64,000 bases of DNA from Priestia abyssalis (GCF_002019595.1 NZ_KV917369.1:3798624-3862623), one strand, 5' to 3'. Shown: positions 16,427 through 25,853, counted from the stretch's first letter. The notes: generated by a model not told the origin, from the sequence alone. Numbers and translations: made by a program.

Positions 16427-17305
16427 TCATTTCGCAAAATAATTGATGATAAATTGCTGGAACCGTTTGGCTGATGGTGATAGGTATCTTCCCTCCAACC
16501 AAGCCAGCCCGATGACTCGCTGGCAATTCGGTGACTGTACGCGAATCCGGGATATTTTATCCCAATCGATTCCTTTAAAATCCGGTATGAGTGTGACGCC
16601 AAGTCCAGCGGTAACAAACGCAACAATCGTGTGTACCTCCGCCCCCTCAAATGTTACTTTTGGACTTATTCCCGCCTCATGAAACAATTGATCCGTAATT
16701 CCCCGAAGCCCATTTCCTTTTTCTAAAAGAACGAACGGTTCATCTGCAATCTCTTGCAGCGTAACGCTTTCATAATGGGCCAAGCGGTGATGGGAGGGAA
16801 CGATAATAAATAATTCTTCACTCCACAATTCAATCCATTGAACCTGCGGGTTATCTTCTATTGAAGAAACAAGGCAGAAATCAATCTCACCTGATTCTAG
16901 TTGTGCCAGAAGTGAATCATTTGCATTTTGCTTGAAGCGAAAGTTGACATTTGGATAATCAACCTGAAAAGAGCTGATCAAGTTAGGAATCAGATAGGTG
17001 CCGAGAGTAGGCATAAACCCAAAAGATACTTCTCCATATCCCGGATCAAGCAAGTCCTGAATCTCCTGCTTCCCTTCTTGAAATTCTTTCATGATGCGGT
17101 CCACCCGTTTCAAAAATAATTCGCCATAATGATTTAATCTAATTGTACGTCCTTGACGTTCAAATAATGGGACCCCTAATTCTTCCTCTAATCTAGCAAT
17201 GGAACGACTTAGAGCCGGCTGGGAAATAGATAAAGTTTCCGCGGCGCGTGTGATGTGCTGCATACGAGCAACGACTTGGAAGTATTCGAATTGCTGCCAT
17301 TCCAT
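16427..17305 (-). CDS. LysR-type transcriptional regulator (GltC-like subgroup)
   Basis: 292 residues with the N-terminal helix-turn-helix ITRAAETLSISQPALSRSIARLEEEL (about 18-43) and a substrate-binding-like effector domain (VSFGFMPTLGTYLIPNLISSFQ onward). It resembles GltC and its paralogues in the pattern MEWQQFEYFQVVARMQHITRAA. Start ATG 17305 after AGAGGTG. It lies next to sdhCAB, but a repeat copy separates them and no operator links them; the target is unknown. Confidence 0.87.
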   Translation of the reverse strand: MEWQQFEYFQVVARMQHITRAAETLSISQPALSRSIARLEEELGVPLFERQGRTIRLNHYGELFLKRVDRIMKEFQEGKQEIQDLLDPGYGEVSFGFMPTLGTYLIPNLISSFQVDYPNVNFRFKQNANDSLLAQLESGEIDFCLVSSIEDNPQVQWIELWSEELFIIVPSHHRLAHYESVTLQEIADEPFVLLEKGNGLRGITDQLFHEAGISPKVTFEGAEVHTIVAFVTAGLGVTLIPDFKGIDWDKISRIRVQSPNCQRVIGLAWLEGRYLSPSAKRFQQFIINYFAK

Positions 17306-17326
17306 TTACTATTCACCTCTTGGTTC

Positions 17327-17495
17327 TATATTTTTTTTAATAACTCGACACATCTTTATTCCATTAAAAAGCATGACAGTCATTATTCAGCCCCCTTGAA
17401 TGTGCCCGCAAGGGGGGTGTCATCCGCTTAGGCCTAGAAGATTGGCCATGGCCGCTCTTTGGTCATGTCCAATCTTCTAAATCGACCTATACATA
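17327..17495 (-). repeat. Dispersed structured repeat, copy F (shortened middle)
   Basis: Minus-strand reading: GTCGATTTAGAAGATTGGACATGACC, loop AAAGAGC, GGCCATGGCCAATCTTCTA, then CCTAAGCGG and a shortened middle, ending GTCGAGTTATTAA and TATA. The hairpin arms differ from other copies at two places, and both changes are matched in the opposite arm (compensatory). Confidence 0.88.
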
Positions 17496-17643
17496 ACTGA
17501 GACGCATGAAAACTATGCAAATAATAAATTAGACATTATCATTTGTCAACCATATGATAGTACGTATAGAAAAACTTTAACTGCGAAGGAATTAGCTATA
17601 ATTCACGATCAAAACATGTATCTATCAAAAGGGGGTTTAATGT

Positions 17644-18252
17644 ATGGCAGCAAACAAGGAGTTTTTCAATCGCAGACTGCATTCATTGTTAGGTGTCATT
17701 CCGGTAGGGATTTTCCTGATCCAGCACTTAGTGGTGAACCATTTTGCGACAAGAGGACCTGAGGCGTTTAATAATGCTTCCCATTTCATGGAGAGCTTGC
17801 CTTTTCGCTACGCATTAGAGACATTCATTATTTTCTTACCGATTTTATTTCATGCTATTTACGGACTGTATATTGCCTTCACGGCGAAGAATAACGTGAG
17901 CAATTATGGCTATTTCCGAAACTGGATGTTCCTGCTTCAGCGTGTTTCAGGGGTAGTCACTCTGATTTTTATCGCCTGGCACGTATGGGAAACGAGAATT
18001 CAAGTATTCTTCGGAGCAGAAGTCAACTATGAAATGATGGCGAATATCGTCGATAATCCTGCCATGTTAGCGTTCTATATTGTCGGAATTTTATCCACCG
18101 TCTTCCATTTTGCGAATGGTTTATGGACGTTCGGCGTAAGCTGGGGACTGACAGTCACTCCTCGTTCTCAACGCATTTCAACGTATGTGACATTAGGAAT
18201 CTTCGTAGCATTGGCGTTCGTCGGTGTTCGTGCTATTTTGGCGTTTGCATAA
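17644..18252 (+). CDS. sdhC: Succinate dehydrogenase cytochrome b558 subunit
   Basis: Membrane anchor of complex II that binds two haems b and passes electrons to menaquinone. 202 residues with five predicted helices, the same length as B. subtilis SdhC, and near-identical blocks from memory (RRLHSLLGVIPVGIFLIQHL, YGYFRNWMFLLQRVSG, HFANGLWTFGVSWG). Conserved His residues for haem ligation are visible in HSLLG, QHLVVNH, LFHAIYG, IAWHVWE and VFHFANG. Starts at ATG 17644 after GGGGG. First gene of sdhCAB. Confidence 0.97.
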   Translation: MAANKEFFNRRLHSLLGVIPVGIFLIQHLVVNHFATRGPEAFNNASHFMESLPFRYALETFIIFLPILFHAIYGLYIAFTAKNNVSNYGYFRNWMFLLQRVSGVVTLIFIAWHVWETRIQVFFGAEVNYEMMANIVDNPAMLAFYIVGILSTVFHFANGLWTFGVSWGLTVTPRSQRISTYVTLGIFVALAFVGVRAILAFA

Positions 18253-18281
18253 TCTGATAGTTGTAAAGGAGCGGGGTTACG

Positions 18282-20078
18282 ATGAGTAAAGGGAGAATTA
18301 TCGTCGTTGGCGGCGGTTTAGCAGGCCTGATGGCCACGATTAAAATTGCAGAGGCAGGAAAGCAAGCGGATTTATTTTCACTTGTTCCGGTAAAACGATC
18401 TCACTCGGTCTGTGCGCAAGGCGGTATTAACGGTGCGGTCAATACAAAAGGGGAAGGAGATTCTCCTTGGGAACACTTTGATGATACGGTGTACGGCGGT
18501 GACTTCTTGGCAAACCAGCCTCCGGTCAAAGCGATGTGTGAAGCAGCGCCTGGCATTATTCACTTATTAGACCGGATGGGGGTTATGTTTAACCGTACGC
18601 CGGAAGGATTGCTTGATTTCCGCCGCTTTGGTGGAACACAGCATCACCGTACCGCATTCGCCGGAGCAACAACTGGACAACAGTTGCTTTATGCGTTGGA
18701 TGAACAAGTTCGCCGTCATGAAGTAGCGGGGCTTGTAACGAAGTATGAAGGATGGGAATTTTTAGGGGTTATTTTAGATGACGACGGTACCTGTCGCGGA
18801 ATCATGGCCCAAAACCTGCAAACGATGGAAATCCAATCGTTCCCGGCAGATGCGGTTATCATGGCTACCGGAGGACCTGGTATCATTTTCGGTAAGTCTA
18901 CTAACTCTGTCATCAATACGGGTTCAGCTGCATCGATCGTGTATCAGCAAGGGGTTTATTATGCGAACGGTGAGTTCATTCAAATTCACCCGACAGCGAT
19001 CCCTGGAGATGATAAGCTTCGCTTAATGAGTGAATCGGCTCGTGGAGAAGGCGGCCGCGTTTGGACGTATAAAGATGGAAAACCTTGGTATTTCTTAGAA
19101 GAAAAATATCCAGCATACGGAAACTTAGTACCGCGTGATATTGCGACACGTGAGATCTTCGACGTTTGTGTCGCTCAAAAACTAGGTATCAACGGTGAAA
19201 ACATGGTTTACCTGGATCTTTCCCATAAAGATCCGAAGGAGCTTGACATCAAGCTTGGCGGAATCATTGAAATCTATGAAAAATTCATGGGTGATGATCC
19301 GCGCAAAGTTCCAATGAAAATCTTCCCTGCGGTCCACTATTCAATGGGCGGTCTATGGGTAGATTATGATCAAATGACAAACATTCCGGGGCTTTTCGCT
19401 GCCGGTGAATGTGATTACTCGCAGCACGGAGCGAACCGTTTAGGAGCGAACTCTTTACTATCGGCCATTTACGGCGGTATGGTAGCGGGGCCGAATGCCG
19501 TTCGATATATTAATGGATTAGAAAAGAGCGCTGATGCGCTTCCGTCCAGCTTGTTCGAACGCCATGTACAGCAAGAACAGGAAAAATGGAATCAAATCAT
19601 GTCGTTAGATGGCAATGAAAATGCCTACGTTCTTCATAAAGAGCTTGGAGAGTGGATGACCGATAATGTAACCGTTGTTCGCTATAACGATAAGTTATTG
19701 AAGACGGATGAAAAAATCCAAGAGCTGATGGAACGTTTCGACCGCATCAATATTAACGATACAGCAAAATGGAGCAACCAGGGGGCTACCTTCACCCGCC
19801 AATTGAAAAACATGCTTGAACTTTCACGTGTCGTGACATTGGGTGCTTACAACCGGAACGAGAGCCGCGGCGCCCACTACAAGCCGGAATTCCCGGATCG
19901 TAATGATGAGGAGTTCTTAAAGACAACGATGGCAAGCTTTGCCGGAGAAAAAGCGGCACCAGCTTTCCATTACGAAGAAGTGGATGTGTCGTTGATCAAG
20001 CCTCGTAAGCGTGACTATACAAAGAAAAAAGATGAAAAGAAAGCCGCAACGGAGAAAAAAGAAGAGGGGGTTCGTTAA
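18282..20078 (+). CDS. sdhA: Succinate dehydrogenase flavoprotein subunit
   Basis: Catalytic subunit that oxidises succinate to fumarate with covalent FAD. 598 residues: FAD-binding GGGLAGLMATIKIAEAG at the N-terminus, flavin-linked His in RSHSVCAQGGINGAV, active-site HPTAIPGDDKLRLMSESARGEGG, and capping and C-terminal helical domains. The Lys/Glu-rich tail (KKKDEKKAATEKKEEG) is like that of other Bacillus SdhA. 29 bases after sdhC, and 3 bases before sdhB. Confidence 0.97.
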   Translation: MSKGRIIVVGGGLAGLMATIKIAEAGKQADLFSLVPVKRSHSVCAQGGINGAVNTKGEGDSPWEHFDDTVYGGDFLANQPPVKAMCEAAPGIIHLLDRMGVMFNRTPEGLLDFRRFGGTQHHRTAFAGATTGQQLLYALDEQVRRHEVAGLVTKYEGWEFLGVILDDDGTCRGIMAQNLQTMEIQSFPADAVIMATGGPGIIFGKSTNSVINTGSAASIVYQQGVYYANGEFIQIHPTAIPGDDKLRLMSESARGEGGRVWTYKDGKPWYFLEEKYPAYGNLVPRDIATREIFDVCVAQKLGINGENMVYLDLSHKDPKELDIKLGGIIEIYEKFMGDDPRKVPMKIFPAVHYSMGGLWVDYDQMTNIPGLFAAGECDYSQHGANRLGANSLLSAIYGGMVAGPNAVRYINGLEKSADALPSSLFERHVQQEQEKWNQIMSLDGNENAYVLHKELGEWMTDNVTVVRYNDKLLKTDEKIQELMERFDRININDTAKWSNQGATFTRQLKNMLELSRVVTLGAYNRNESRGAHYKPEFPDRNDEEFLKTTMASFAGEKAAPAFHYEEVDVSLIKPRKRDYTKKKDEKKAATEKKEEGVR

Positions 20079-20081
20079 GCC

Positions 20082-20855
20082 ATGAGTACGACTATGAGTG
20101 CACAAAAAACGGTAAAGTTCATCATCACTCGTCAAGATGGACCGGAAGGTTCTTCTTATGAACAAGAATTTGAAATCCCTTATCGTCCAAACATGAACGT
20201 CATTTCGGCGCTCATGGAAATTCGACGCAACCCTGTTGATGCAAGAGGCAACCAAACGACACCGATCACATGGGACATGAACTGCTTAGAGGAAGTATGC
20301 GGAGCCTGTTCGATGGTGATCAACGGCAAGCCGCGCCAGTCCTGTACAGCGCTTGTCGATCAATTGGAACAGCCGATTCGCCTTCAGCCGATGAAAACAT
20401 TCCCGGTCGTTCGTGACTTGCAAGTTGACAGAAGCCGCATGTTTGATGCGTTAAAACGCGTGAAAGCATGGGTTCCAATCGACGGCACGTATGATCTTGG
20501 ACCGGGACCGCGTATGCCTGAACGCAAACGCCAATGGGCTTATGAGTTGTCAAAATGTATGACGTGCGGGGTCTGCCTGGAATCTTGTCCGAACGTCAAT
20601 AGTAAATCCGACTTTATCGGACCAGCCCCATTATCACAAGTTCGTCTGTTTAATGCTCATCCAACAGGCGCAATGCATAAAGGAGAGCGCTTGGAGACGA
20701 TTATGGGAGACGGCGGCCTAGCCAATTGCGGGAACTCGCAAAACTGTGTGCAGTCTTGTCCGAAAGGGATTCCGTTAACGACATCAATTGCGGCATTAAA
20801 CCGTGATACAACGATTCAAGCATTCCGTAATTTCTTCGGAAGCGATCAAGCATAA
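20082..20855 (+). CDS. sdhB: Succinate dehydrogenase iron-sulfur subunit
   Basis: Carries electrons from FAD to the membrane anchor. 257 residues with the [2Fe-2S] site CLEEVCGACSMV...SC (about 67-87), the [4Fe-4S] site CMTCGVCLESCP and the [3Fe-4S] site NCVQSCPKG in the C-terminal half. Starts 3 bases after the sdhA stop, so translation is coupled. A hairpin with a T-run follows. Confidence 0.97.
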   Translation: MSTTMSAQKTVKFIITRQDGPEGSSYEQEFEIPYRPNMNVISALMEIRRNPVDARGNQTTPITWDMNCLEEVCGACSMVINGKPRQSCTALVDQLEQPIRLQPMKTFPVVRDLQVDRSRMFDALKRVKAWVPIDGTYDLGPGPRMPERKRQWAYELSKCMTCGVCLESCPNVNSKSDFIGPAPLSQVRLFNAHPTGAMHKGERLETIMGDGGLANCGNSQNCVQSCPKGIPLTTSIAALNRDTTIQAFRNFFGSDQA

Positions 20856-20916
20856 CGAAAAGTCCCTTCATCCAGATATAAGCTTTACACCTTTTCAGTG
20901 GACACGCTTTGAACTG

Positions 20917-20972
20917 CCCCCACTTACTAGTGGTCTGCTCCTTGTCTATCCCTCGGAGTGGGGGTATTTTTT
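20917..20972 (+). terminator. Terminator after sdhCAB
   Basis: CCCCCACT (20917-20924) pairs with AGTGGGGG (20957-20964) across a 32-base loop, followed by TATTTTTT. Confidence 0.7.
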
Positions 20973-21018
20973 CGGAAAAAGATAAAAAATTCTAATACAT
21001 AAAAGGAAGAGATACGAT

Positions 21019-22266
21019 ATGTCTAATTTACGTGAAGAAGCATTAAAAATGCACAAAGAAAATCGAGGAAAACTAGGTGTCCACTCAAAAGTCGCCGTAC
21101 GCGATGCAAATGATTTAAGTCTTGCTTATTCACCAGGTGTTGCAGAACCCTGCCTGGACATTCATGAAGACGAAAGCAAAGTATATGATTACACGATAAA
21201 AGGAAATCTAGTCGCTGTCGTTTCAGACGGAACAGCTGTATTGGGCCTTGGAAACATTGGACCGAAAGCTGCCATGCCGGTTATGGAAGGAAAAGCATTG
21301 TTATTCAAGTCATTTGCAGACGTCGATGCGTTCCCTATTTGCCTCGATACGACAGACCCGGATAAAATTGTCGAAGTCGTCAAACTAATGTCCCCTACTT
21401 TCGGCGGGATAAACCTGGAAGACATCGCAGCACCGCAATGCTTTGAAATTGAGAATCGCTTACGAAAAGAATGTGAGATTCCCGTTTTCCATGATGATCA
21501 ACATGGGACAGCGATTGTAACTGCTGCAGGGTTAATTAACGCTCTGAAGCTTGCTGACAAGAAACTCGAAGATATTCGCGTCGTGGCAAATGGTGCTGGA
21601 GCGGCCGGTGTGGCGATTGTGAAGCTCTTGCTTCATATGGGTGTAAAAGATGTGATTTTATGTGATACAAAAGGAATCATCTATGAAGGACGCCCTGTCG
21701 GCATGAATCCATTTAAAGAAGAAATGGCCCGCATCACCAATAAAGAACAAAAACAAGGGACATTAGCCGATGCTCTTGCCGGAGCAGATGTATTTGTTGG
21801 TGTATCAGCTGCAGGTGCCGTAACAAAAGACATGGTTCGTTCGATGAATGAAAACCCTATTATTTTTGCAATGGCTAATCCAGTACCAGAAATCATGCCG
21901 GAAGATGCAAAAGAAGCCGGAGCACTGGTCATTGGGACAGGACGCTCGGACTTCCCGAATCAGGTAAATAACGTGTTGGCATTCCCTGGCATTTTCCGAG
22001 GCGCTTTAGACGTTCATGCAAAAGAAATCAATGAAGAAATGAAGTTGGCAGCCGTTTATGCCATTGCCGGCTTAATCTCGGATGAAGACCTTCATGCCGA
22101 TTATGTCATCCCAGATCCATTTGACCGACGAGTAGCGGCCCATGTCGCAGCAGCGGTTGCCAGCGCTGCAATGGAGACAGGTGTGGCCCAAAAACTTGTG
22201 AATGCTGAAGACGTGAAAAAACGTTTATTGACATTAACGGAAAAAGAACAACCTGCTCTAATATAG
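21019..22266 (+). CDS. NAD(P)-dependent malic enzyme (YtsJ-like)
   Basis: Oxidatively decarboxylates malate to pyruvate. 415 residues: malic N-domain with YSPGVAEPCLDI and KGNLVAVVSDGTAVLGLGNIGP, metal-binding FHDDQHGTAIV, then the NAD-binding domain with NGAGAAGVAIVKLL and VFVGVSAAGAVTKDM, ending in FDRRVAAHVA. Closest in style to B. subtilis YtsJ, which favours NADP. Placed after sdhCAB, so it links C4 acids to pyruvate. The last codons ALI-stop run into repeat copy G, which provides the TAG. Confidence 0.93.
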   Translation: MSNLREEALKMHKENRGKLGVHSKVAVRDANDLSLAYSPGVAEPCLDIHEDESKVYDYTIKGNLVAVVSDGTAVLGLGNIGPKAAMPVMEGKALLFKSFADVDAFPICLDTTDPDKIVEVVKLMSPTFGGINLEDIAAPQCFEIENRLRKECEIPVFHDDQHGTAIVTAAGLINALKLADKKLEDIRVVANGAGAAGVAIVKLLLHMGVKDVILCDTKGIIYEGRPVGMNPFKEEMARITNKEQKQGTLADALAGADVFVGVSAAGAVTKDMVRSMNENPIIFAMANPVPEIMPEDAKEAGALVIGTGRSDFPNQVNNVLAFPGIFRGALDVHAKEINEEMKLAAVYAIAGLISDEDLHADYVIPDPFDRRVAAHVAAAVASAAMETGVAQKLVNAEDVKKRLLTLTEKEQPALI

Positions 22267-22464
22267 ATCGATTTAGAATATTCGTCATGACCAAAGAACG
22301 GTCATGACGAATATTCTAGACCTAAGCGGCTGTCGCTCCCCTTGCGGGGTTGGCGTCATCCTCATCGGCGAACCCTTGAGAGTCTATTCAAGTTGCCTGG
22401 ATGTCCAATGGTGAATGCCCCTCGACGGAATGAGGATGTGTCGCGTTATTAAGTAGAATATATA
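22262..22464 (+). repeat. Dispersed structured repeat, copy G (full length, overlaps a stop codon)
   Basis: Starts TATAGATCGATTTAG inside the malic enzyme stop region. Its hairpin has a perfect 19-bp stem (TAGAATATTCGTCATGACC and complement) around AAAGAAC. Then come CCTAAGCGG, a CCCCTTGCGGGG hairpin, CCCTTGAGAG and TTCAAGTTG, ending GCGTTATTAAGTAGAATATATA. Confidence 0.92.
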
Positions 22465-22523
22465 GTATATAATCCTAACCTGCGATAGACTCAGATTTCG
22501 TCTTATTCACAAAAATCTATTTT

Positions 22524-22556
22524 AAAGCCTAGATTCTATTAGGATCAGGCTTTTTT
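22524..22556 (+). terminator. Intrinsic terminator
   Basis: AAAGCCT ... AGGCTTTTTT around a partly paired loop, downstream of repeat copy G on the malic enzyme strand. Confidence 0.75.
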
Positions 22557-22679
22557 CTATGAATATGACATATCCCCTCCTCCCCTTTCGCTGCTTGGAG
22601 CCTCCTTATGTGCTGATCGATGAATGATGACACAATCTCTACAGGATAAAGTATAATTAAGAAGAATAAGACAAGGAAG

Positions 22680-23642
22680 ATGGGATGGATATTGAAAAAT
22701 AGATGGGTTATTTCATTAGTTTTCACAGTTTTCCTTATAGTTTCGGTAAGTATCGTATTCTGGCTTCTTAAAGAAGCTGACAAGCCTAAAGTGATTGCCG
22801 TTGTCCAAAGACTGGATATAGAATATTGGAAAAGTTTCAAGTCAGGAGCCCAAAAAGCATTCGAAGATTTTGACATAGATGGTCAAGTCATGGCTCCTTC
22901 TTCACTATACCCTATCACTAATCAACCTGATCTGTTAAAAAAAGTATTGCATCAGTCTCCTGACGCACTAATCACAGCTCCTACTCACCCGTCCGTTGCC
23001 TATCCAATATTGATGGAATACACTAAAAAAAATATTCCTATTATTCTTACGACCTCGGGTGCTGAATGGAAGTACCAAACCGCTTTTATAGGGACCGATA
23101 ACATAACATTGGGTAAAACAGCAGGTATGCTATTGGGTTCTATGCTGCAGCCAGGAGATCAAGTAGCCATCATTCATGGAAGAGTAGATGATGGAATCAT
23201 GATTGATCGAAAAAATAGTGCAAAAGAAGTTTTAGAGGAGATTGGAATAGAGATTGTTGTAGAACAATTAGGGTATGACCATTTCGGGAATCCAATACCA
23301 GTAATGGAGAGCGTTTTACATCATTATCCAAACCTTAAAGGGGTAGTTGCCACTACCGATCGATTAGCTCTAGAGGCATTAAAAACAATAGAGAAAAAAA
23401 GGTTAAACATCCCTGTCATCGGGACAGACGGTCTTACGGAAATTGTAGAATCTGTTGATTCAGGAAAGATAGATGCTACTTTATCGCAGAATCCTTATGA
23501 TATGGGATATTTAAGCGTTGAACAAGCATACAAAGCCATTAAAGGAGAACATATTCAACAAAGGATTGATAGCGGCGTTGACATCATAACAGCGGACAAC
23601 TCCAAAGAAAGATTAAGTTTCTTAAAAAAGACAGTACATTAA
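22680..23642 (+). CDS. Membrane-anchored sugar-type periplasmic-binding protein
   Basis: 320 residues: an N-terminal membrane anchor (about 8-30, WVISLVFTVFLIVSVSIVFW, no lipobox cysteine) and a LacI/RbsB-type class I binding domain. Typical blocks are IAVVQRLDIEYWKSFKSGAQKA, DALITAPTHPSVAYPIL, FIGTDNITLGKTAGMLLG, GVVATTDRLALEALKTI and DATLSQNPYDMGYLSVEQA. No permease, ATPase or sensor kinase is adjacent, so it is an orphan receptor or works with a distant partner. Start uncertain: ATG 22680 has its purine stretch too close; the in-frame TTG 22692 is better spaced from AAGGAAG. Confidence 0.8.
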   Translation: MGWILKNRWVISLVFTVFLIVSVSIVFWLLKEADKPKVIAVVQRLDIEYWKSFKSGAQKAFEDFDIDGQVMAPSSLYPITNQPDLLKKVLHQSPDALITAPTHPSVAYPILMEYTKKNIPIILTTSGAEWKYQTAFIGTDNITLGKTAGMLLGSMLQPGDQVAIIHGRVDDGIMIDRKNSAKEVLEEIGIEIVVEQLGYDHFGNPIPVMESVLHHYPNLKGVVATTDRLALEALKTIEKKRLNIPVIGTDGLTEIVESVDSGKIDATLSQNPYDMGYLSVEQAYKAIKGEHIQQRIDSGVDIITADNSKERLSFLKKTVH

Positions 23643-23874
23643 AAAATAAAAAATTTTACATTTTCTATGTGACCTCTCATGAGATTAACAACTGTCTTTT
23701 AAAGAGGCAGGTATACTTTATGCAAAGATGATCATCCCCCTTCGATACCAAAGTGGGATGATCATTATGTATACACCTGATTACATATCCTTAACAAGGA
23801 ATATTATTTGATCCGCGATTGAAGAACAACTTGTTGTGGAACTGTTGCCACGGCTAAGCTGAACAGCCATACTT

Positions 23875-24100
23875 TTATATCATTTTTAGTGCATCGGAAA
23901 TCAGCGTTTCACCTGAAATAAGATGAAAAGAACGGTTAAACGTGTGCTCTTCATTTAAAACAGCTAGAATCGTGCGAGCTCATCTTCACCCGGGATGGAG
24001 GCTCTCCCTAAATTCTGGGCGGCCGGCACTTTTCCTGTACCCGGTTCATTTAAAAGTCCTCCAGGACGAATGATCGTGTACGTTGAAAAGGATATTCTTG
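23875..24100 (-). pseudogene. SDR/NAD(P)-binding oxidoreductase remnant (YhfK-like C-terminus)
   Basis: The minus-strand translation gives STYTIIRPGGLLNEPGTG, then VPAAQNLGRASIPGEDELAR, a one-base frameshift, and LAVLNEEHTFNRSFHLISG, ending at a TAA at 23875. This is the C-terminal third of an atypical SDR (NmrA/YhfK type; RPG-LSNE-GTGKV pattern). The N-terminal two thirds with the NAD motif are gone and there is no start. Confidence 0.72.
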
Positions 24101-24105
24101 CCTAA

Positions 24106-24528
24106 TCAGCGATAAACTTGAAGGACGGCAAACCCTGCAGCGAAGCTATTACTAATTAGAGACAAAGCAGTCCGAACCCCAAGAGCCGCTGAGCGGAAAT
24201 TAGTAACCACTTGGGCAGAAAAGAAATGAAGGCTACTTATTGCAATTGCAGCAGCTTTTTCCCCATATTTAAGATTACTAACCTTATAATGATCATAGGA
24301 GTGCCTCATTCTAGATATATCAGTTTCATTATCTAAAAGCGTGTTAGTTGAACTTGAATGAACTTTTATATGTAAATTTATGAGTTCGTCAAGATCTTGA
24401 CTACAACGAATGGTTTTTTCATCTAATAGCCCGTACCTTTTCCCTAAATCAATCAATTCTTTTCTTTTTTTGACAATACACTCTATTAAACCTTCTATTC
24501 GACCTGCTGCATGGATTACCGTCGACAC
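24106..24528 (-). CDS. Spo0E-like aspartyl-phosphate phosphatase with a C-terminal extension
   Basis: Residues 10-52 (RIEGLIECIVKKRKELIDLG, then SQDLDELI at 43-50) match the Spo0E family, two-helix phosphatases that dephosphorylate Spo0A~P and delay sporulation; SQDLD is the catalytic signature (usually SQELD). Such proteins usually end after 50-85 residues, but this one runs to 140. The extra part has no recognised domain and is weakly hydrophobic (AAAIAISSLHFFSAQVV). The tail ends beside the SDR pseudogene, so the extension may be read-through into foreign sequence. Start GTG 24528 after GAGGTGA. Confidence 0.78.
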   Translation of the reverse strand: MSTVIHAAGRIEGLIECIVKKRKELIDLGKRYGLLDEKTIRCSQDLDELINLHIKVHSSSTNTLLDNETDISRMRHSYDHYKVSNLKYGEKAAAIAISSLHFFSAQVVTNFRSAALGVRTALSLISNSFAAGFAVLQVYR

Positions 24529-24621
24529 TTTTTCTCTTCACCTCATTGAATTTTTTTCGTCTCTAATTAGAACATTTTGGCCCAAAATTACACTAAGTAA
24601 CCAATTGATTCCTATGACCTC

Positions 24622-24780
24622 TTAAACAGTAGCTAAAGCAAAACGGTGATCATTAAAGTAAATAACCTCTGAAAGAATCTTACAGCCTTGAATGTTCTCA
24701 AAAGCTTCTCTTGCTTCTTTTTCCGTATCAAATTCAAACATTGTCGTGTTTTCTTTTGAATAGACAGTGATTACCCACAT
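24622..24780 (-). CDS. Small conserved Bacillus-type protein of unknown function
   Basis: 52 residues beginning MWVITVYSKENTTMFEFDTE and ending FNDHRFALATV. Start ATG 24780 is chosen because a GGGGG ribosome site lies 9 bases upstream; the longer open frame has no such site. The composition (two beta-like strands around an AREAFENIQGCK helix) suggests a small folded domain. I recall similar short proteins in Bacillus genomes but no function. Confidence 0.72.
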   Translation of the reverse strand: MWVITVYSKENTTMFEFDTEKEAREAFENIQGCKILSEVIYFNDHRFALATV

Positions 24781-24994
24781 AAAAAATTTCCCCCAATTAA
24801 AAGATGATTTTTCTCCTTCTTCACAGCATGTATAGGAGACACCAAAAAATATTATGAGCAATATGGGACAAAATGAAAACCCTTTCTACAAAAGATGTCA
24901 AAACATTACAAAAATAGTGTTTATCATAAAAGAGGAAAATTCTTTTCCCCTGTTCTCCAATCCATACTCTATTAATATTTGGCCTTCTTTAAAG

Positions 24995-25807
24995 TTAAAG
25001 ATGATTTCGAAAGGCCTTCACTTTATCCATAAACTCTTTCACTCGTCTAACATCCACATGATTGTCAAATTTCCCATCAAATTTAAACGTCGTTCCAACG
25101 ACTGCCCCATCAGCGATGGATAATTGCTCTTCAAGATTATTTAATCTTACACCTGTGTTCGCCAAGACAACCGTTTCCGGAACGGCCTCTTTTACACGTC
25201 CTAATAACTGGACATCGGTTTGTGATCCCGCTGTTAATCCGGAAACACATAAAGCATCCGGCCTGTTATTAAATACAGTTGACTTAGCAATGCTTTCAAT
25301 GTCCCGATCAGCTAAGTATTTGGCGGCTTCTGGTACGATGTTGAACAGCAATTTTACATGTTCTGCACCGATTCTGTACTGATGTCTAATGGTTTCACCG
25401 ACATTTGTATCCCACGTTCCAAAATCACTTGCATATACACCCGTGAAAATTTCCCTTACAAACTTCGCTCCCGTAGCTGCAGCTAAATCCAGTGATTTTT
25501 TGGCATCCCATAATACATTTACACCGAATGGCACCTTGATATCTGCCATTAACTCCCCGATAATACGAGCCATCGCAGCAACCGTTTCCGTTTTTACATC
25601 TGTCAGATACGGCAAACTAAACTCGTTTGAAAACATGATGGCATCCACGCCGCCCTCCTGAAGAGCCTGCAGATCTTTTCTTGCCATTTCCACAACATAA
25701 TCCATCCCCTTTTCTTTGTTAAAATAAGGATCACCCGGCAGCGGCAATAAATGGCACATGGCAATGATCGCCTTTTCAGTTCCAATGATATCTTTTAACC
25801 AAGTCAT
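24995..25807 (-). CDS. BtpA/SgcQ family protein
   Basis: 270 residues of TIM-barrel character with MCHLLPLPGDP at the N-terminus, DAIMFSNEFSLPY and VLANTGVRLNNL...DGAVVGTTFKFDG, which mark the BtpA/SgcQ family. SgcQ occurs in carbohydrate operons without a proven reaction. Here it is the last gene of the sugar-acid region, after a terminator-like hairpin behind the GntP permease, so it may be expressed at a lower level. Start ATG 25807 after AGGAGGAA. Confidence 0.85.
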   Translation of the reverse strand: MTWLKDIIGTEKAIIAMCHLLPLPGDPYFNKEKGMDYVVEMARKDLQALQEGGVDAIMFSNEFSLPYLTDVKTETVAAMARIIGELMADIKVPFGVNVLWDAKKSLDLAAATGAKFVREIFTGVYASDFGTWDTNVGETIRHQYRIGAEHVKLLFNIVPEAAKYLADRDIESIAKSTVFNNRPDALCVSGLTAGSQTDVQLLGRVKEAVPETVVLANTGVRLNNLEEQLSIADGAVVGTTFKFDGKFDNHVDVRRVKEFMDKVKAFRNHL

Positions 25808-25853
25808 GTTAATTCCTCCTACTTACTCTTTTACCGTAGCATTACTAATATAA

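Noticed and set aside
20803..20985. 60-codon plus-strand frame across the sdhB end
   Set aside because: Overlaps the sdhB C-terminus and the terminator; no independent support.
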